The notes: a model not told the origin generated them from the letters alone. DNA of 64,000 nt from Moraxella macacae 0408225 (GCF_000320365.1 NZ_ANIN01000001.1:744001-808000); one strand, 5' to 3'; counted from the stretch's first letter, positions 1 to 9,924 are shown. Numbers and translations: made by a program.

Positions 1-2
1 AT

Positions 3-1313
3 TTTCCGCATTTTGTTATACCGATGTTGCCTGAAGTGTTGTCTAATGGTTTATGTTCGTTAAACCCACAAGTTGACCGATTGTGCATGGTGGCGGATAT
101 TGTATTGTCAAAAGCTGGCAAGGTAACAGGCTATCAATTTTATCCAAGCATTATGCACTCACAAGCACGTTTAACCTATAACGAGGTTAACGATTATTTT
201 GCCAATGTACATGGTAAAACTGCACATGCTGAAACTGTACATGGTGAAACTGCACATGCTGAAACCACAAAACCCCCAATGCCAACAAGCATTACAAACA
301 ACAAAGCGGTAAAAAAATCCATTGATATTTTGTACAATTTATACCAACTGTTGTTAATAAAACGTAAAGAACGCCACGCAATGGAATTTGAAACCACAGA
401 AACTTACATTAAATTTGACGAAACGGGCAATATCAGCGAAATTATACCACGCACACGCGGCGACTCGCACAAATTGATAGAAGAAATGATGTTATTGGCA
501 AATACTTGTGCTGCCGATTTTGCCTTAAAGCACGAATTGCCCGTACTGTATCGCAACCATGACAAACCCGATGCCGAACGCGTTGGCAAAGTGAGTGATT
601 TTGTCAAACATTTTGGCTTGTCTTTTCCCACAGAAAACCCAACTCAAGTCGACTATAAGCGTATCATCGAAGCCACCAAACACCGCCCTGATGCCGTCAG
701 TATTCACAGCGTTTTGTTGCGCTCGATGATGCAGGCAAATTATTCATTAGCCAACATCGGACATTTTGGCCTGGCTTATGATGAATATTCACATTTTACC
801 TCGCCGATTCGCCGTTATCCGGATTTGATGTTGCACCGTGCGATCAAGGCTTTTGTCATGGGCAAAAAATTGCCAAAAATGCACTACACACTCCAAGAAG
901 CAGGCGAGCAAACCTCCAAAACCGAACGCCGTGCCGATGAAGCCAGCCGTTTTGTAGAACAATGGCTCAAAGCCCACTACATGCACGAACATTTGGGCGA
1001 ACAATATGAAGCGGTTGTTACCACGGTAACTGGTTTTGGATTGTTTGTTACGCTAAAGGATCTGTTGATCGATGGTTTAATCCATATTTCTAACCTTGGA
1101 GCGGATTATTTTGTGTATGATGAAAAAGCCCAACAACTGATAGGCGAGAGATCTGGGCTTGTGTTTGGACTTGGTGATGTCTTAAAAATCAAAGTGGCAG
1201 GCGTGAATATGGACACACAACAAATTGATTTTGACCTTGTGGCACAGTTGTCAAAAGCAGAATTTAACAATCGTGGCAAAGGCAAAACCAAAAGCAAAAG
1301 CAAAAAATCCTAA
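3..1313 (+). CDS. rnr: RNase R, 3' exoribonuclease (5' end outside window)
   Basis: C-terminal part of an RNase II/R family 3'-5' exoribonuclease that degrades structured RNA. The reading frame is open from position 3, before the first ATG at 24, so the gene starts upstream of the window and its N-terminal cold-shock domains and first catalytic aspartates are not seen. Visible family signatures are MLPEVLSNGLCSLNP and DRLCMV near the edge, YSHFTSPIRRYPDL (nt 781-830), a C-terminal S1 domain (about nt 990-1240) and a Lys-rich tail KGKTKSKSKKS typical of RNase R rather than RNase II. Odd: a fourfold 15-bp in-frame repeat (207-266) adds VHGKT/AHAET units to the RNB domain. The stop codon lies 46 nt before mod. 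Identification as RNase R is secure. Confidence 0.93.
   Translation, partial: FPHFVIPMLPEVLSNGLCSLNPQVDRLCMVADIVLSKAGKVTGYQFYPSIMHSQARLTYNEVNDYFANVHGKTAHAETVHGETAHAETTKPPMPTSITNNKAVKKSIDILYNLYQLLLIKRKERHAMEFETTETYIKFDETGNISEIIPRTRGDSHKLIEEMMLLANTCAADFALKHELPVLYRNHDKPDAERVGKVSDFVKHFGLSFPTENPTQVDYKRIIEATKHRPDAVSIHSVLLRSMMQANYSLANIGHFGLAYDEYSHFTSPIRRYPDLMLHRAIKAFVMGKKLPKMHYTLQEAGEQTSKTERRADEASRFVEQWLKAHYMHEHLGEQYEAVVTTVTGFGLFVTLKDLLIDGLIHISNLGADYFVYDEKAQQLIGERSGLVFGLGDVLKIKVAGVNMDTQQIDFDLVAQLSKAEFNNRGKGKTKSKSKKS
207..266 (+). repeat. 15-bp x4 in-frame tandem repeat in rnr
   Basis: Four consecutive 15-bp units (also readable as a 30-bp unit twice) encode VHGKT-AHAET-VHGET-AHAET. Because the unit is a multiple of three, copy changes lengthen or shorten the protein without shifting frame. 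It lies in a poorly conserved, Thr/Pro-rich stretch of the catalytic domain. Confidence 0.9.
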
Positions 1314-1347
1314 GAAAAAATTTAAGAAAAAGTTTAAGATAAAAACC
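1312..1347 (+). repeat. 12-bp x3 imperfect tandem repeat at the rnr stop / mod leader
   Basis: Three imperfect A-rich units (1312-1323, 1324-1335, 1336-1347), each starting AAGA, begin in the rnr stop codon and run to the mod ribosome binding site AAAGGA (1348-1353). They are one of many short tandem duplications in the leaders of this window. Confidence 0.6.
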
Positions 1348-1359
1348 AAAGGAAACCCT

Positions 1360-3273
1360 ATGACCCTAAAAATGCACACCCCAAACCTGGTTGACAACAA
1401 CATCACCAAACTTGCCAAACTCTTCCCAAACTGCATCACCGAAACCGCCAAAACCGATGACAGTGGCAATGTGATGACAGACAAAAACGGTAAAATCTTA
1501 TATGAACTGGGCGTGGATTTTGAGATTTTAAAGCAAGAACTTAGCCACACAGTAATTGACGGTTCCAAAGAACGCTACCGCCTTGACTGGGTGGGAAAAC
1601 GCGAAGCCATCGTAACTGCCAACAGCCCCATTGCCAAAACTTTACGCCCTTGTCGCTCTGAAAGTGTGGATTTTGACACCACACAAAATCTGTTTATCGA
1701 AGGGGATAATCTAGAAGCACTCAAGATTTTACAAGAAAGCTACCTTGGCAAAATCAAAATGATCTACATAGATCCGCCGTATAACACAGGCAATGATTTT
1801 ATTTATAACGATGATTTTGCTGAAGACACGCAAGAGTTTTTTGAACGATCAGGGCAAGTAGATGAAGAGGGTAACAGACTGATTGCTAACACAGAGAGCA
1901 ACGGGCGGTTTCATTCTGATTGGTTGTCAATGATGTATAGCAGACTGAAACTGGCTAGGAATTTACTGGCAGATGATGGGGTGATTTTTATTTCAATTGA
2001 TGACAACGAGCAAGCGAATTTAAAAAAAATATGTGATGAGGTTTTTGGTATGGGAAATTTTATCTCAAGTTTTATTTGGGAGAAAAGAACTAATAGGGAA
2101 AATAGAAAACAGGTTTCTTATAGGCATGATAATATTTTATGCTTTTGCAAAGATTCAAATATTTTTAGTTTATTTCAATTACCTATGACAGAAAAGGCAT
2201 TGGCTAATTACAAAAATCCAGATGATGATATTAGAGGGTTGTGGAAATCTGACCCAGCAACTGCACAGGCAGGGCATGCTACACAATCTCAGTTTTATGA
2301 TTTAATAGCACCAAACGGTAAAGTCCATAAATTGGAAAGTGGCAGATGTTGGCTATATACTAAAGAAGTAATGGATAAACATATTCAAGATAATAAGATT
2401 TGGTTTGGCAAGGACGGTAATGGTGTGCCTAGAGTTAAAACTTATTTGAATTCAAAAGAAAGAGGATTAACTCCTGAAACAATTATGTTTTCAGATGTAA
2501 ATAAAACGAACGAAATTGCTAAGAATGAACTTAAAAACTTGTTTAAAGGATTGTCATTATTTGACACCCCCAAACCATATCAGCTAATTAAAAATTTACT
2601 TTTAATGAGTAGTCAAGAAAACGACATAATCCTAGACTTTTTCGCAGGCTCCTCCACCACCGCCCACGCGGTTATGCAGCTTAACGCAGAAGACGGCGGT
2701 AAGCGTAAATTTATCATGGTGCAGATACCAGAGGCCACCGATGAAAAATCCGAAGCCTATAAAGCAGGTTTTGCCAATATCGCCGATATTTCAAAAGAGC
2801 GTATCCGTAGAGCCAGAGCAAAAATCAAAGCCGATAATCAGGATAAAGATTTAAGCCACCTAGATACAGGTTTTCGCGTATTAAAAATTGACACCACCAA
2901 CATGCGTGATGTGTATTATTATCCGCATGAATACACGCAAGAAATGTTGGTTGATCTGATTGACAATATTAAACCGGATCGCACAGCAGAGGATTTGTTG
3001 TTTCAGTTTTTATTGGACATTGGTGTTTCGTTATCCTTGCCAATTGTCAGCATTGAAATAAACAACCACCCAGTTTATCAAGTTGGCAATGACGAAAATC
3101 TGATCGTTGCCAGTATGGATTATATTGACACGGCTATGGTGAATGAAATTGTCAAACTCAAACCACACAAATTTGTTACCAGTGAACGAGCCATTGTCAA
3201 TGACAGTGATAAAACCAACATTAAAGAGCGTTTTAAGCAGTTAAGCAGTCAGACAGAAGTTTGGTTTATTTAG
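1360..3273 (+). CDS. mod: Type III DNA methyltransferase, Mod subunit
   Basis: N6-adenine DNA methyltransferase and recognition subunit of a type III restriction-modification system; it modifies alone and, with Res, cleaves DNA. The frame is open from 1225 inside rnr. I take ATG 1360 because AAAGGA sits 6 nt upstream and MTLKMHTPNLVDNN looks like a Mod N-terminus (637 aa). The order DPPYNTG (residues 138-144) first and the AdoMet motif FAGSS (428-432) later marks the beta class. The region between them (nt about 2040-2620) is the expected target-recognition domain. It is clearly AT-richer than its flanks and uses AGA/AGG/ATA codons that neighbours avoid, which suggests domain exchange. No simple-sequence repeat interrupts this gene, so methylation should be constitutive. 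It is followed by res after a 62-nt gap. Confidence 0.93.
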   Translation: MTLKMHTPNLVDNNITKLAKLFPNCITETAKTDDSGNVMTDKNGKILYELGVDFEILKQELSHTVIDGSKERYRLDWVGKREAIVTANSPIAKTLRPCRSESVDFDTTQNLFIEGDNLEALKILQESYLGKIKMIYIDPPYNTGNDFIYNDDFAEDTQEFFERSGQVDEEGNRLIANTESNGRFHSDWLSMMYSRLKLARNLLADDGVIFISIDDNEQANLKKICDEVFGMGNFISSFIWEKRTNRENRKQVSYRHDNILCFCKDSNIFSLFQLPMTEKALANYKNPDDDIRGLWKSDPATAQAGHATQSQFYDLIAPNGKVHKLESGRCWLYTKEVMDKHIQDNKIWFGKDGNGVPRVKTYLNSKERGLTPETIMFSDVNKTNEIAKNELKNLFKGLSLFDTPKPYQLIKNLLLMSSQENDIILDFFAGSSTTAHAVMQLNAEDGGKRKFIMVQIPEATDEKSEAYKAGFANIADISKERIRRARAKIKADNQDKDLSHLDTGFRVLKIDTTNMRDVYYYPHEYTQEMLVDLIDNIKPDRTAEDLLFQFLLDIGVSLSLPIVSIEINNHPVYQVGNDENLIVASMDYIDTAMVNEIVKLKPHKFVTSERAIVNDSDKTNIKERFKQLSSQTEVWFI

Positions 3274-3335
3274 TTTTGTTTAATAAATGTTGATAAAATT
3301 ATTTAATAAGTTGTTTAAAAAATGAAGAGGAAAAT

Positions 3336-6300
3336 ATGAAAATTAACTTTAAACCCTTGGCTTATCAGCTTGATGCGGTGCAAGCTGTGGTTGATGTTTT
3401 TAGCGGGCAGGAGACAAAATCGGGGGGGGGGGAGAACCTATACCATAGATCAAGGTACAAAATCGCAGGGTGAATTGTATGATATCGGTTTTGCCAATGC
3501 ACCGCTGTTTGATTTAAACCAAATTCTTGACAACATTCAAGCCCTCCAAATTCGCACAGGTCTGCCAAAATCCACCGAACTGATAACCGCGGACACCAAA
3601 AAAGGCGAAAATTTAACCACAAGCCCACTTAATCTAAACATCGAAATGGAAACTGGAACGGGCAAAACTTACACGTATTTGCGCACGATTTTTGAGTTGA
3701 ATAAAAAATACGGTTGGTCGAAGTTTATCATTGTTGTTCCCAGTATTGCTATCCGCGAGGGCGTATACAAAAGCATTGGCATGATAAAACATCACCTAAA
3801 AGAAGATTATCACAAAATGCCACGCGAATTTGTGTATGATTCAAAAGCCTTGCAAAAACTTGAAAGTTTTAGTTCTGATGCCGGGATTAATATTATGATT
3901 GTCAATGTGCAGGCGTTTAATGCAACAGGGAAGGATAATCGGCGGATTTATGATGAATTGGACGCATTTGGATCGCGCAGACCCATTGATGTGATAAGCC
4001 GTAACAATCCGATTATTATCCTTGATGAACCGCAAAAAATGGGGGCGGATAAAACGTTACAAAGTTTGGCTAATTTTAATCCGCTGTTTATTTTGCGTTA
4101 TTCTGCTACCCACAAGCGTGATTATAATCTGATTTACCGCCTTGATGCCCTCGATGCGTATAACCAAAAACTGGTCAAAAAAATCACCGTCAAAGGCATC
4201 GAAATCAAAGGCTTGACAGGAACAAGCGGCTATCTGTATTTACAAGATGTGATAATTTCAACCCAAGCTCCGGTTGCCCGTTTAGAGCTTGAGATTAAAT
4301 CAGCCAAAGGTGAGTTTCGTCGCGAGATCCGTAATATCAAAAACGGGGCAAATTTATTTGAAATTTCAAAACAAGCCGAACAATACAAAGATCGTTACAT
4401 CGTTACCAACATTACAGCAACCAGCATTGAATTTGCCAATGGTATGGTATTAAATATCGGGCAAGGCAATGTTGACGATAAAGATTTACGCCGTATCCAA
4501 ATCCGCGAGGCTATTAGAGCACATTTGGACACAGAGCAACGCTTGTTTTACCGAGGCATTAAAGTGCTAAGTTTGTTTTTTATTGACGAGGTTGCCAAAT
4601 ATCGCCAGTATGACAGTGCAGGCAATGCCATAAATGGTGATTATGCCGATATTTTTGAACAAATCTACACCGAAGAGGTGCAAACGCGTTTGATAGAATT
4701 AAACGCAACCACTTTATCCAACGAGTCTTACCAACAATACCTTGCATCAATAAATGCCAAAAACACGCACAACGGTTATTTTAGCCTTGATAAAAACCGT
4801 CATATGGTAGATCCGAATGTCAAAAACGTAAAAGATGAAGAACTTGGCAAAAGAGTGTTGGTTGCTGATGATATCAATGCCTATGATTTGATCTTAAAAG
4901 ACAAAGAATCCTTGCTTTCGTTTCCAGAACCTAACGACAGTGATGAGCAAATGGCTCGCAAAAACGTGCGATTTGTCTTTAGTCATTCCGCCTTGCGCGA
5001 GGGTTGGGATAACCCCAATGTTTTTGTGATTTGTACATTAAAGCATTCAGACAACATCATCTCGCGCCGTCAAGAAGTTGGCCGCGGCTTGCGTTTGGCA
5101 GTAGATAAAAAGGGCATACGCATGGATAGCAGACATTTGGCAATGGGTGAGGTGCAACAGTTAAATAACCTAACCGTCATTACCAACGAAAGCTATGCAG
5201 ATTTTGTTGCCAACCTACAAAAAGAAATGCTGGACAATCTATCCGCCCGTCCAACCAAAGCCAATCCACAATACTTTAAGGGCAAAACCTTGGTAACTGA
5301 CTTGGGTGCACAGATGAGTATTGATATTGGTACGGCCAACCAAATTTACAAATATCTGATAAAAAATGACTATTTGGATAAAGATGATAACTTGATAGAG
5401 GCTTTTTATACGGATAAAAAAGCCCATGCATTGCCAGATTTGCCAGAAAATTTAATGCCTTTTGCCAATTCAATTTATAAACTGATTGGCAATGTGATAA
5501 ATCCAAATGCCTTAAATGGTATGTTTGTCAATGCCAATAAGCCAAAAAATCACATAAATCCTGACAACTTTAATCGCAAAGAATTTCAAGCCTTATGGCG
5601 ACGCATTAACCAAAAATCGATTTATCAAATCAAACTGGACAACGAAAAATTAATCCAAGACAGCAGTTGTGAAATTAACAAGGTTAGTCATGATCGCAGT
5701 GGCAGGTTTATTCGTTCGCTTACTTATCAGGTCAAAACATACGTGCAAAAAGACAAGCTGGATTATGACACGCTGCAAAAAGGCAACAGTTTCGTTGCAC
5801 CAAAACCATCAGAAGCAACGCCTAGTCTTAAAGAATACCGCGTGAATACAACAGCCAATATCCGCTATGATCTGATCGGACAAATAGCCAAACGCGTTAA
5901 TTTGACTCGCCGTACTGTAACTGCGATCTTAAACAAAATAGACAGCGACGTGTTTTTGCAGTTTAATCACAACCCTGAGGCTTTTATCAGTGAAGTTAGC
6001 CGTATTATCAATGAACAGCAAGCCAAATTGATTGTGCAAAATATTGCCTATGAACTTACTCAAGAACACTACAACAGCAACGATATTTTTGTTAGTAATC
6101 TACCGTTATCAGACAAGGCGATCAAAGCCACACGCCATGTTTGGAATTATGTGGAGACTGATTCTGAAATTGAACGTAAATTTTTGCAAGATTTAGAAGA
6201 TCGTGCAGGCGAGGTTTTGGTATATGCCAAATTGCCAAAAAATTTTGAAATTCCAACGCCATTTGGCGGTTATAATCCCGATTGGGCAATTGCATTTAAC

Positions 6301-6552
6301 CAAGACAAAACGCGTCATGTGTATTTTGTTGCCGAAACCAAAGGTTCTGTGAGCCAAATGCACTTGCGTGAGATGGAAAAACACAAAATCGAAAGTGCCA
6401 AACGGTTTTTTGAAAAATTACAGCATCAAACGGACATTATCAAACTTGATCAAGCGGACAAATTGGCAGGGGTTAAACAAATGTCGGTTACTTACGGCGT
6501 GGTCGACAGTTTTGATGGTTTAATGCAAATTGTCAGCAATGGGCCTGCATGA
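3336..6552 (+). CDS. res: Type III restriction subunit Res, frameshifted at a G11 tract (probably phase-variable, OFF)
   Basis: ATP-dependent translocase/endonuclease partner of Mod. The natural start is ATG 3336 (GAGGA at 3326-3330), giving MKINFKPLAYQLDAVQAVV, a helicase Q-motif-like Res N-terminus. After codon 29 comes a run of 11 G (3422-3432), and translation stops at the TAG in the following CCATAG. With 10 G the frame joins the long downstream frame and gives a 1071-aa Res. Motifs in that numbering: Walker A GTGKT (107-111), DEPQ (230-233), SAT (256-258), QEVGRGLR (579-586) and a C-terminal nuclease PD...ETK (981-982, 1000-1002). All are intact, so only the tract blocks expression. A TTG 3370 / ATG 3373 in the long frame could give an altered N-terminus. 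A sequencing error in the tract cannot be excluded. Confidence 0.9.
3422..3432 (+). repeat. Poly-G tract (11 G) inside res
   Basis: Eleven consecutive G residues lie 86 nt downstream of the res start codon and are the longest G or C run in the window. Ten (or 13) G would restore the reading frame. Homopolymeric G/C tracts near the 5' end of surface or R-M genes are the standard slipped-strand phase-variation device. Confidence 0.95.
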
Positions 6553-6581
6553 TTGAATAAATGAACAATTGAGTACAAACA

Positions 6582-6617
6582 AAAACCCCACAATGACTGT
6601 AATGATTGTGGGGTTTT
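6582..6617. terminator. Bidirectional terminator between res and tRNA-Val
   Basis: A perfect 13-bp inverted repeat (AAAACCCCACAAT at 6582-6594, its complement at 6605-6617) has a 10-nt loop and T/A runs on both sides. It can end res on the plus strand and the tRNA transcript on the minus strand. Confidence 0.85.
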
Positions 6618-6622
6618 AAATG

Positions 6623-6699
6623 TGGTAGGCGTAAACGGATTCGAACCATCGACCCCCACCATGTCAAGGTGGTGCTCTAACCAACTGAGCTATACGCCT
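6623..6699 (-). tRNA. tRNA-Val (anticodon GAC)
   Basis: Read on the minus strand it folds into a full cloverleaf. The 7-bp acceptor stem AGGCGTA/TACGCCT is perfect, the D stem is GCTC/GAGC, the anticodon stem CCACC/GGTGG holds the loop TTGACAT with anticodon GAC, and the T loop is TTCGAAT. The discriminator is A and the 3' CCA is encoded (6623-6625). Its own promoter lies at 6711-6738 and a bidirectional terminator follows it. Confidence 0.97.
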
Positions 6700-6710
6700 A
6701 AAGTTTTGCT

Positions 6711-6738
6711 ATTTTAACAAAGTTTTAAAAATTTGCAA
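6711..6738 (-). promoter_or_regulatory. Promoter of tRNA-Val
   Basis: On the minus strand -35 TTGCAA (6738-6733) and -10 TAAAAT (6716-6711) are 16 bp apart. The -10 ends 12 nt before the mature tRNA, as expected for a short 5' leader. Confidence 0.7.
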
Positions 6739-6781
6739 GCACTTTTTGTTAACGCTTTTTTAGGTTTTAGCTGGATTTATG

Positions 6782-8263
6782 CTAAATTTTCTCAAACCGA
6801 GCAATGCTTTCAACGTGTCCTGTATGACAAAACATATCCATCACGCCTGCGTGGGTTAATTTGTAGCCATTGTCAATGAGTGCTTTGGTATCACGAGCCA
6901 GTGTGATAGGGTTGCACGATACATAGACAATGCGTTTGGCGTTAAATTTTGGCAAATACGCCATCACCTCCCACGCCCCACTTCTTGGCGGATCAATCAG
7001 CAAGGCATCTACTTGTCCCACCCAGGGTTTATCAGAAAAATCCTGGGTTAAATCTTGGGCAAAAAAATCAGTGTGGTAAAGTTTGTTCGCTTTGGCGTTC
7101 ATTTTGGCACGTTCGGTCATTTCAAGACTTCCTTCTACGCCGATCACAAAACCGGTTTCACCCACTTGTTTGGCTAAGGGCAGGCTAAAATTGCCAAGTC
7201 CGCAGAACAGATCAAGCACGCGTTCACCTTGTTGTAAATCCAACAAATCACAGGCCAATGTGGTCATTTGACGATTGATTGACAAGTTGACTTGAGTAAA
7301 ATCAAGCGGTGAAAATTCAAACGTGATATCAAATTTGGGTAAATGATAAAACAGGCCACCTGTTGGAGGTATGGTAAGACTGGTTGCACAGGCATGGTTG
7401 TCATCAATGCGATGAACGCTGTCATTGCCTTTTGGTTGTAAATACAGTTGCCAGTTTTGTTGTTGAAAAAAGTTTTGTAATTTTGTTACATCATTGCTTG
7501 ACAGATCGGACATATGACGGACAATCACCGCCACCGATTTAGCACTGGCATGAACATTTGGCAAGGTTTCACCCATAGCAACCTCAAGCTGTGGAATGTC
7601 ATTTTTGGCATCTAGGGTGCTGATTAATTGTTTTAACGCATGGATTTTTGTGCCAATTTTTGGATCAAGAATTTTGCACTCATTTAAATCTGCCAAAAAA
7701 TTGCTGCCACGTTCGCGAAAACCTACCAAGGCTGTGGCTTTTTTTTCTACAAATCTTACCCCCATACGTGCCTTGGTGCGATAGCCCAAACGATCGCCTA
7801 CCAAGGGTTTTAGCCAAATTTCTGGTTGTACACCTGCATGATGTTGTAACAATTCCGCCAAAATCGACTGCTTAAAGGCAATTTGTCCATCTGCTTGCCA
7901 ATGTTGTAAACTACAACCGCCACAAATACCAAAATGCACGCACGGCGGTGTTTGACGTTCAGAGTGTGGGTTTTTTAAAACCTCAATGGCATCGCCTTCT
8001 TCAAAGCCTTTTTTGCTGTTGTTAATTTTTACTGCGACGGTTTCGCCAGGTAAGGCAAAATTGATGAATGCTTTTTTGCCCTGTTTGTCAAGTGGGTGGC
8101 TTTCATCTGTACCATATACTGCCACACCTCGCCCATCGTGGGCTAGATTTTTGATATCAAAAGGCAACGGCGGTGCATCGGCTAAGCGTTTGCGCATGCG
8201 AGCGGTGGGCTTGCCTTTTTTTGAGGGAGTGGCGGTAAGTGCTGGCGGTGGGCTTGCAGTCAT
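6782..8263 (-). CDS. rlmD: 23S rRNA (uracil-1939-C5)-methyltransferase RlmD
   Basis: AdoMet-dependent methyltransferase of the TrmA/RlmD family (493 aa) that makes m5U1939 in 23S rRNA. After a basic N-terminal tail there is a TRAM domain (about 35-95, [15 protein letters not shown]). It is followed by the iron-sulfur cysteines C108, C114 and C117 in [11 protein letters not shown], the AdoMet loop [10 protein letters not shown] (about 347-356), DPPRSG near 424 and the catalytic SCNP with Cys450. The Fe-S cysteines and TRAM favour RlmD over TrmA; RlmC is the main alternative but normally lacks TRAM. It starts at ATG 8263 with only a weak GAGA upstream, is monocistronic, and is separated from tRNA-Val by about 80 nt. 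Confidence 0.88.
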   Translation of the reverse strand: MTASPPPALTATPSKKGKPTARMRKRLADAPPLPFDIKNLAHDGRGVAVYGTDESHPLDKQGKKAFINFALPGETVAVKINNSKKGFEEGDAIEVLKNPHSERQTPPCVHFGICGGCSLQHWQADGQIAFKQSILAELLQHHAGVQPEIWLKPLVGDRLGYRTKARMGVRFVEKKATALVGFRERGSNFLADLNECKILDPKIGTKIHALKQLISTLDAKNDIPQLEVAMGETLPNVHASAKSVAVIVRHMSDLSSNDVTKLQNFFQQQNWQLYLQPKGNDSVHRIDDNHACATSLTIPPTGGLFYHLPKFDITFEFSPLDFTQVNLSINRQMTTLACDLLDLQQGERVLDLFCGLGNFSLPLAKQVGETGFVIGVEGSLEMTERAKMNAKANKLYHTDFFAQDLTQDFSDKPWVGQVDALLIDPPRSGAWEVMAYLPKFNAKRIVYVSCNPITLARDTKALIDNGYKLTHAGVMDMFCHTGHVESIARFEKI

Positions 8264-8532
8264 AATTGTCTCAAAGTTGTCTTAAAATGGTCGTTTTAAA
8301 ATAGTAGCCTTAAAAACAGTTTTTAAAAAGTTACCCTAAAAAATTGTACGCATGATACCCCAAATTTGCTTTTTTTAAAAGTCTGTTTTGTTGGTTGTGT
8401 GGCTATTATGTCAGGTTTTTAACGCTGCTATAAATGTGATTTAACGATTTGTGCTGGATTGTCATTGATAAGTGGTTTATAAAATGACAAAAACAGCATA
8501 TAATAGCTATTTTTTGTTCATCATTGATAACT
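8264..8532. other. Divergent intergenic region rlmD / MFS gene
   Basis: No ORF or RNA gene is seen in this 269-bp spacer. It contains AT-rich runs with several TTAAAA words. The only clear element is the promoter at 8476-8504 for the rightward transporter; no convincing promoter for rlmD was found. Confidence 0.6.
8476..8504 (+). promoter_or_regulatory. Promoter of the YajR-like transporter gene
   Basis: A perfect -10 TATAAT (8499-8504) is preceded at 17 bp by TTTATA (8476-8481, 4 of 6 to TTGACA). Transcription would start about 20 nt before the ATG at 8533. Confidence 0.55.
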
Positions 8533-9924
8533 ATGAAAAACAATGCTTTACAGTTTAACGCTGCAGAAAAAAAAGCAGTGTTTGGTTTGGGTTCAATTTT
8601 TGCCTTACGCATGTTAGGGCTGTTTATGATCGTGCCTGTTTTTGCGGTTTATGGTGAAGATTATCAGCATGCCACGCCGTTTTTGATTGGACTTGCAATT
8701 GGAATTTATGGGCTAAGTCAGGCAATTTTTCAAATTCCGATGAGTGTGATGGCAGATAAATATCCAAGAAAACCGATGATTGTTGCAGGTTTATTGCTGT
8801 TTGCATTGGGTGGGGTGATTTGTGCATTGGCAAGCGATATTTATACGGTGATTTTAGGTAGATTTGTTGCAGGCAGTGGGGCGGTGTCCGCAGTGGTTAT
8901 GGCGTTATTGGCAGACGTAACCACCGAACAAAACCGCACCAAAGCAATGGCAACCATGGGTTTAACCATTGCTGTATCGGTTATGATAGCTTTTGGACTG
9001 GGGCCTATGTTAACAAAATTGATTAATATCAATGGGCTGTTTTGGTTAACCAGTATTTTGGCGTTATTGGCAATGAGCATGTTGTTGATTGTACCAAATC
9101 CAAAAAGAATGCTAAAACACAACCTAAATTCACACTCATTTAGCCAACAGCTCGCCCAAATTTTAACAATGCCAAATGTCAACCGCTTGCATTTGGCAAT
9201 TTTTAGCTTGCATTTAACCATGACCGCGATGTTTACCCTGTTGCCAAAACAATTTATGCACGTGTTAAACTTGAGTGTTGCACAACAAGGTTATGTTTAT
9301 TTGCCTTTGTTGCTGTTAGGTTTTATCATTGCTGTGCCACTGATTATCATTGCCGAAAAAAAACGCAAAATGCGCCAGGTGTTTTTATCATCTTTGCTGT
9401 TATTGGTGATAAGTTTGGCAATGCTGGCTTATTTTGGACAAACTAAGGTTGGGTTGATTTTAGGGCTGGCTTTGTATTTTATTGGTTTTAACAGTTTAGA
9501 GGCTACCATACCATCATGGATTTCTAAACAAGCCCCTGTTGCCAATAAAGCTACGGTTATGGGTATTAATTCATCGTGTCAGTTTTTAGGTGCGTTTGTT
9601 GGCGGTGCGTTGGGCGGAGTGTTGCTTACCGAACCTGTTGCTTTTGCGTGGGTTGTGTTGGCAGGCGTGGCATTGGTTTCGTTTGGACTAATTATGCCAA
9701 TTGTTTCACCGCCTTATTTGACAAGTTTTACCGTTACTTTACCCAAACAAAATAGCCAACAATTTTCCACAAATTTATTAAAGATCGAGGGCATTGATGA
9801 GGTGGTGGTTATGGAAAAAGAGGGCATAGCTTATCTAAAACTGGATAAAAATCAAATGACTGATAAAAAACAACAGCAATTGACCGAAATTTTAGGCAAG
9901 CCGTTAAATCTAAACCATCGATAA
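8533..9924 (+). CDS. MFS transporter, YajR-like with C-terminal YAM domain
   Basis: Inner-membrane major facilitator (463 aa) with 12 predicted hydrophobic segments. The motif A loop between TM2 and TM3 (MADKYPRKPM) is typical of drug/proton antiporters. The last 70 residues, starting around SFTVTLPKQ, form a soluble ferredoxin-like segment with EGIDEVVVMEKEGIAYLKL, matching the YAM domain that distinguishes YajR. The natural substrate of YajR is not firmly known, so an efflux role is inference. The frame is open from a TTG at 8524 but ATG 8533 is preferred; neither has a strong ribosome binding site. It is a single gene with its own promoter. Confidence 0.8.
   Translation: MKNNALQFNAAEKKAVFGLGSIFALRMLGLFMIVPVFAVYGEDYQHATPFLIGLAIGIYGLSQAIFQIPMSVMADKYPRKPMIVAGLLLFALGGVICALASDIYTVILGRFVAGSGAVSAVVMALLADVTTEQNRTKAMATMGLTIAVSVMIAFGLGPMLTKLININGLFWLTSILALLAMSMLLIVPNPKRMLKHNLNSHSFSQQLAQILTMPNVNRLHLAIFSLHLTMTAMFTLLPKQFMHVLNLSVAQQGYVYLPLLLLGFIIAVPLIIIAEKKRKMRQVFLSSLLLLVISLAMLAYFGQTKVGLILGLALYFIGFNSLEATIPSWISKQAPVANKATVMGINSSCQFLGAFVGGALGGVLLTEPVAFAWVVLAGVALVSFGLIMPIVSPPYLTSFTVTLPKQNSQQFSTNLLKIEGIDEVVVMEKEGIAYLKLDKNQMTDKKQQQLTEILGKPLNLNHR

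Noticed and set aside
1360..6700. R-M locus next to tRNA-Val considered as an integrated island with attachment sites
   Set aside because: No integrase, no repeat of the tRNA 3' end on the other side of the locus, and the tRNA faces the locus with its own terminator between.
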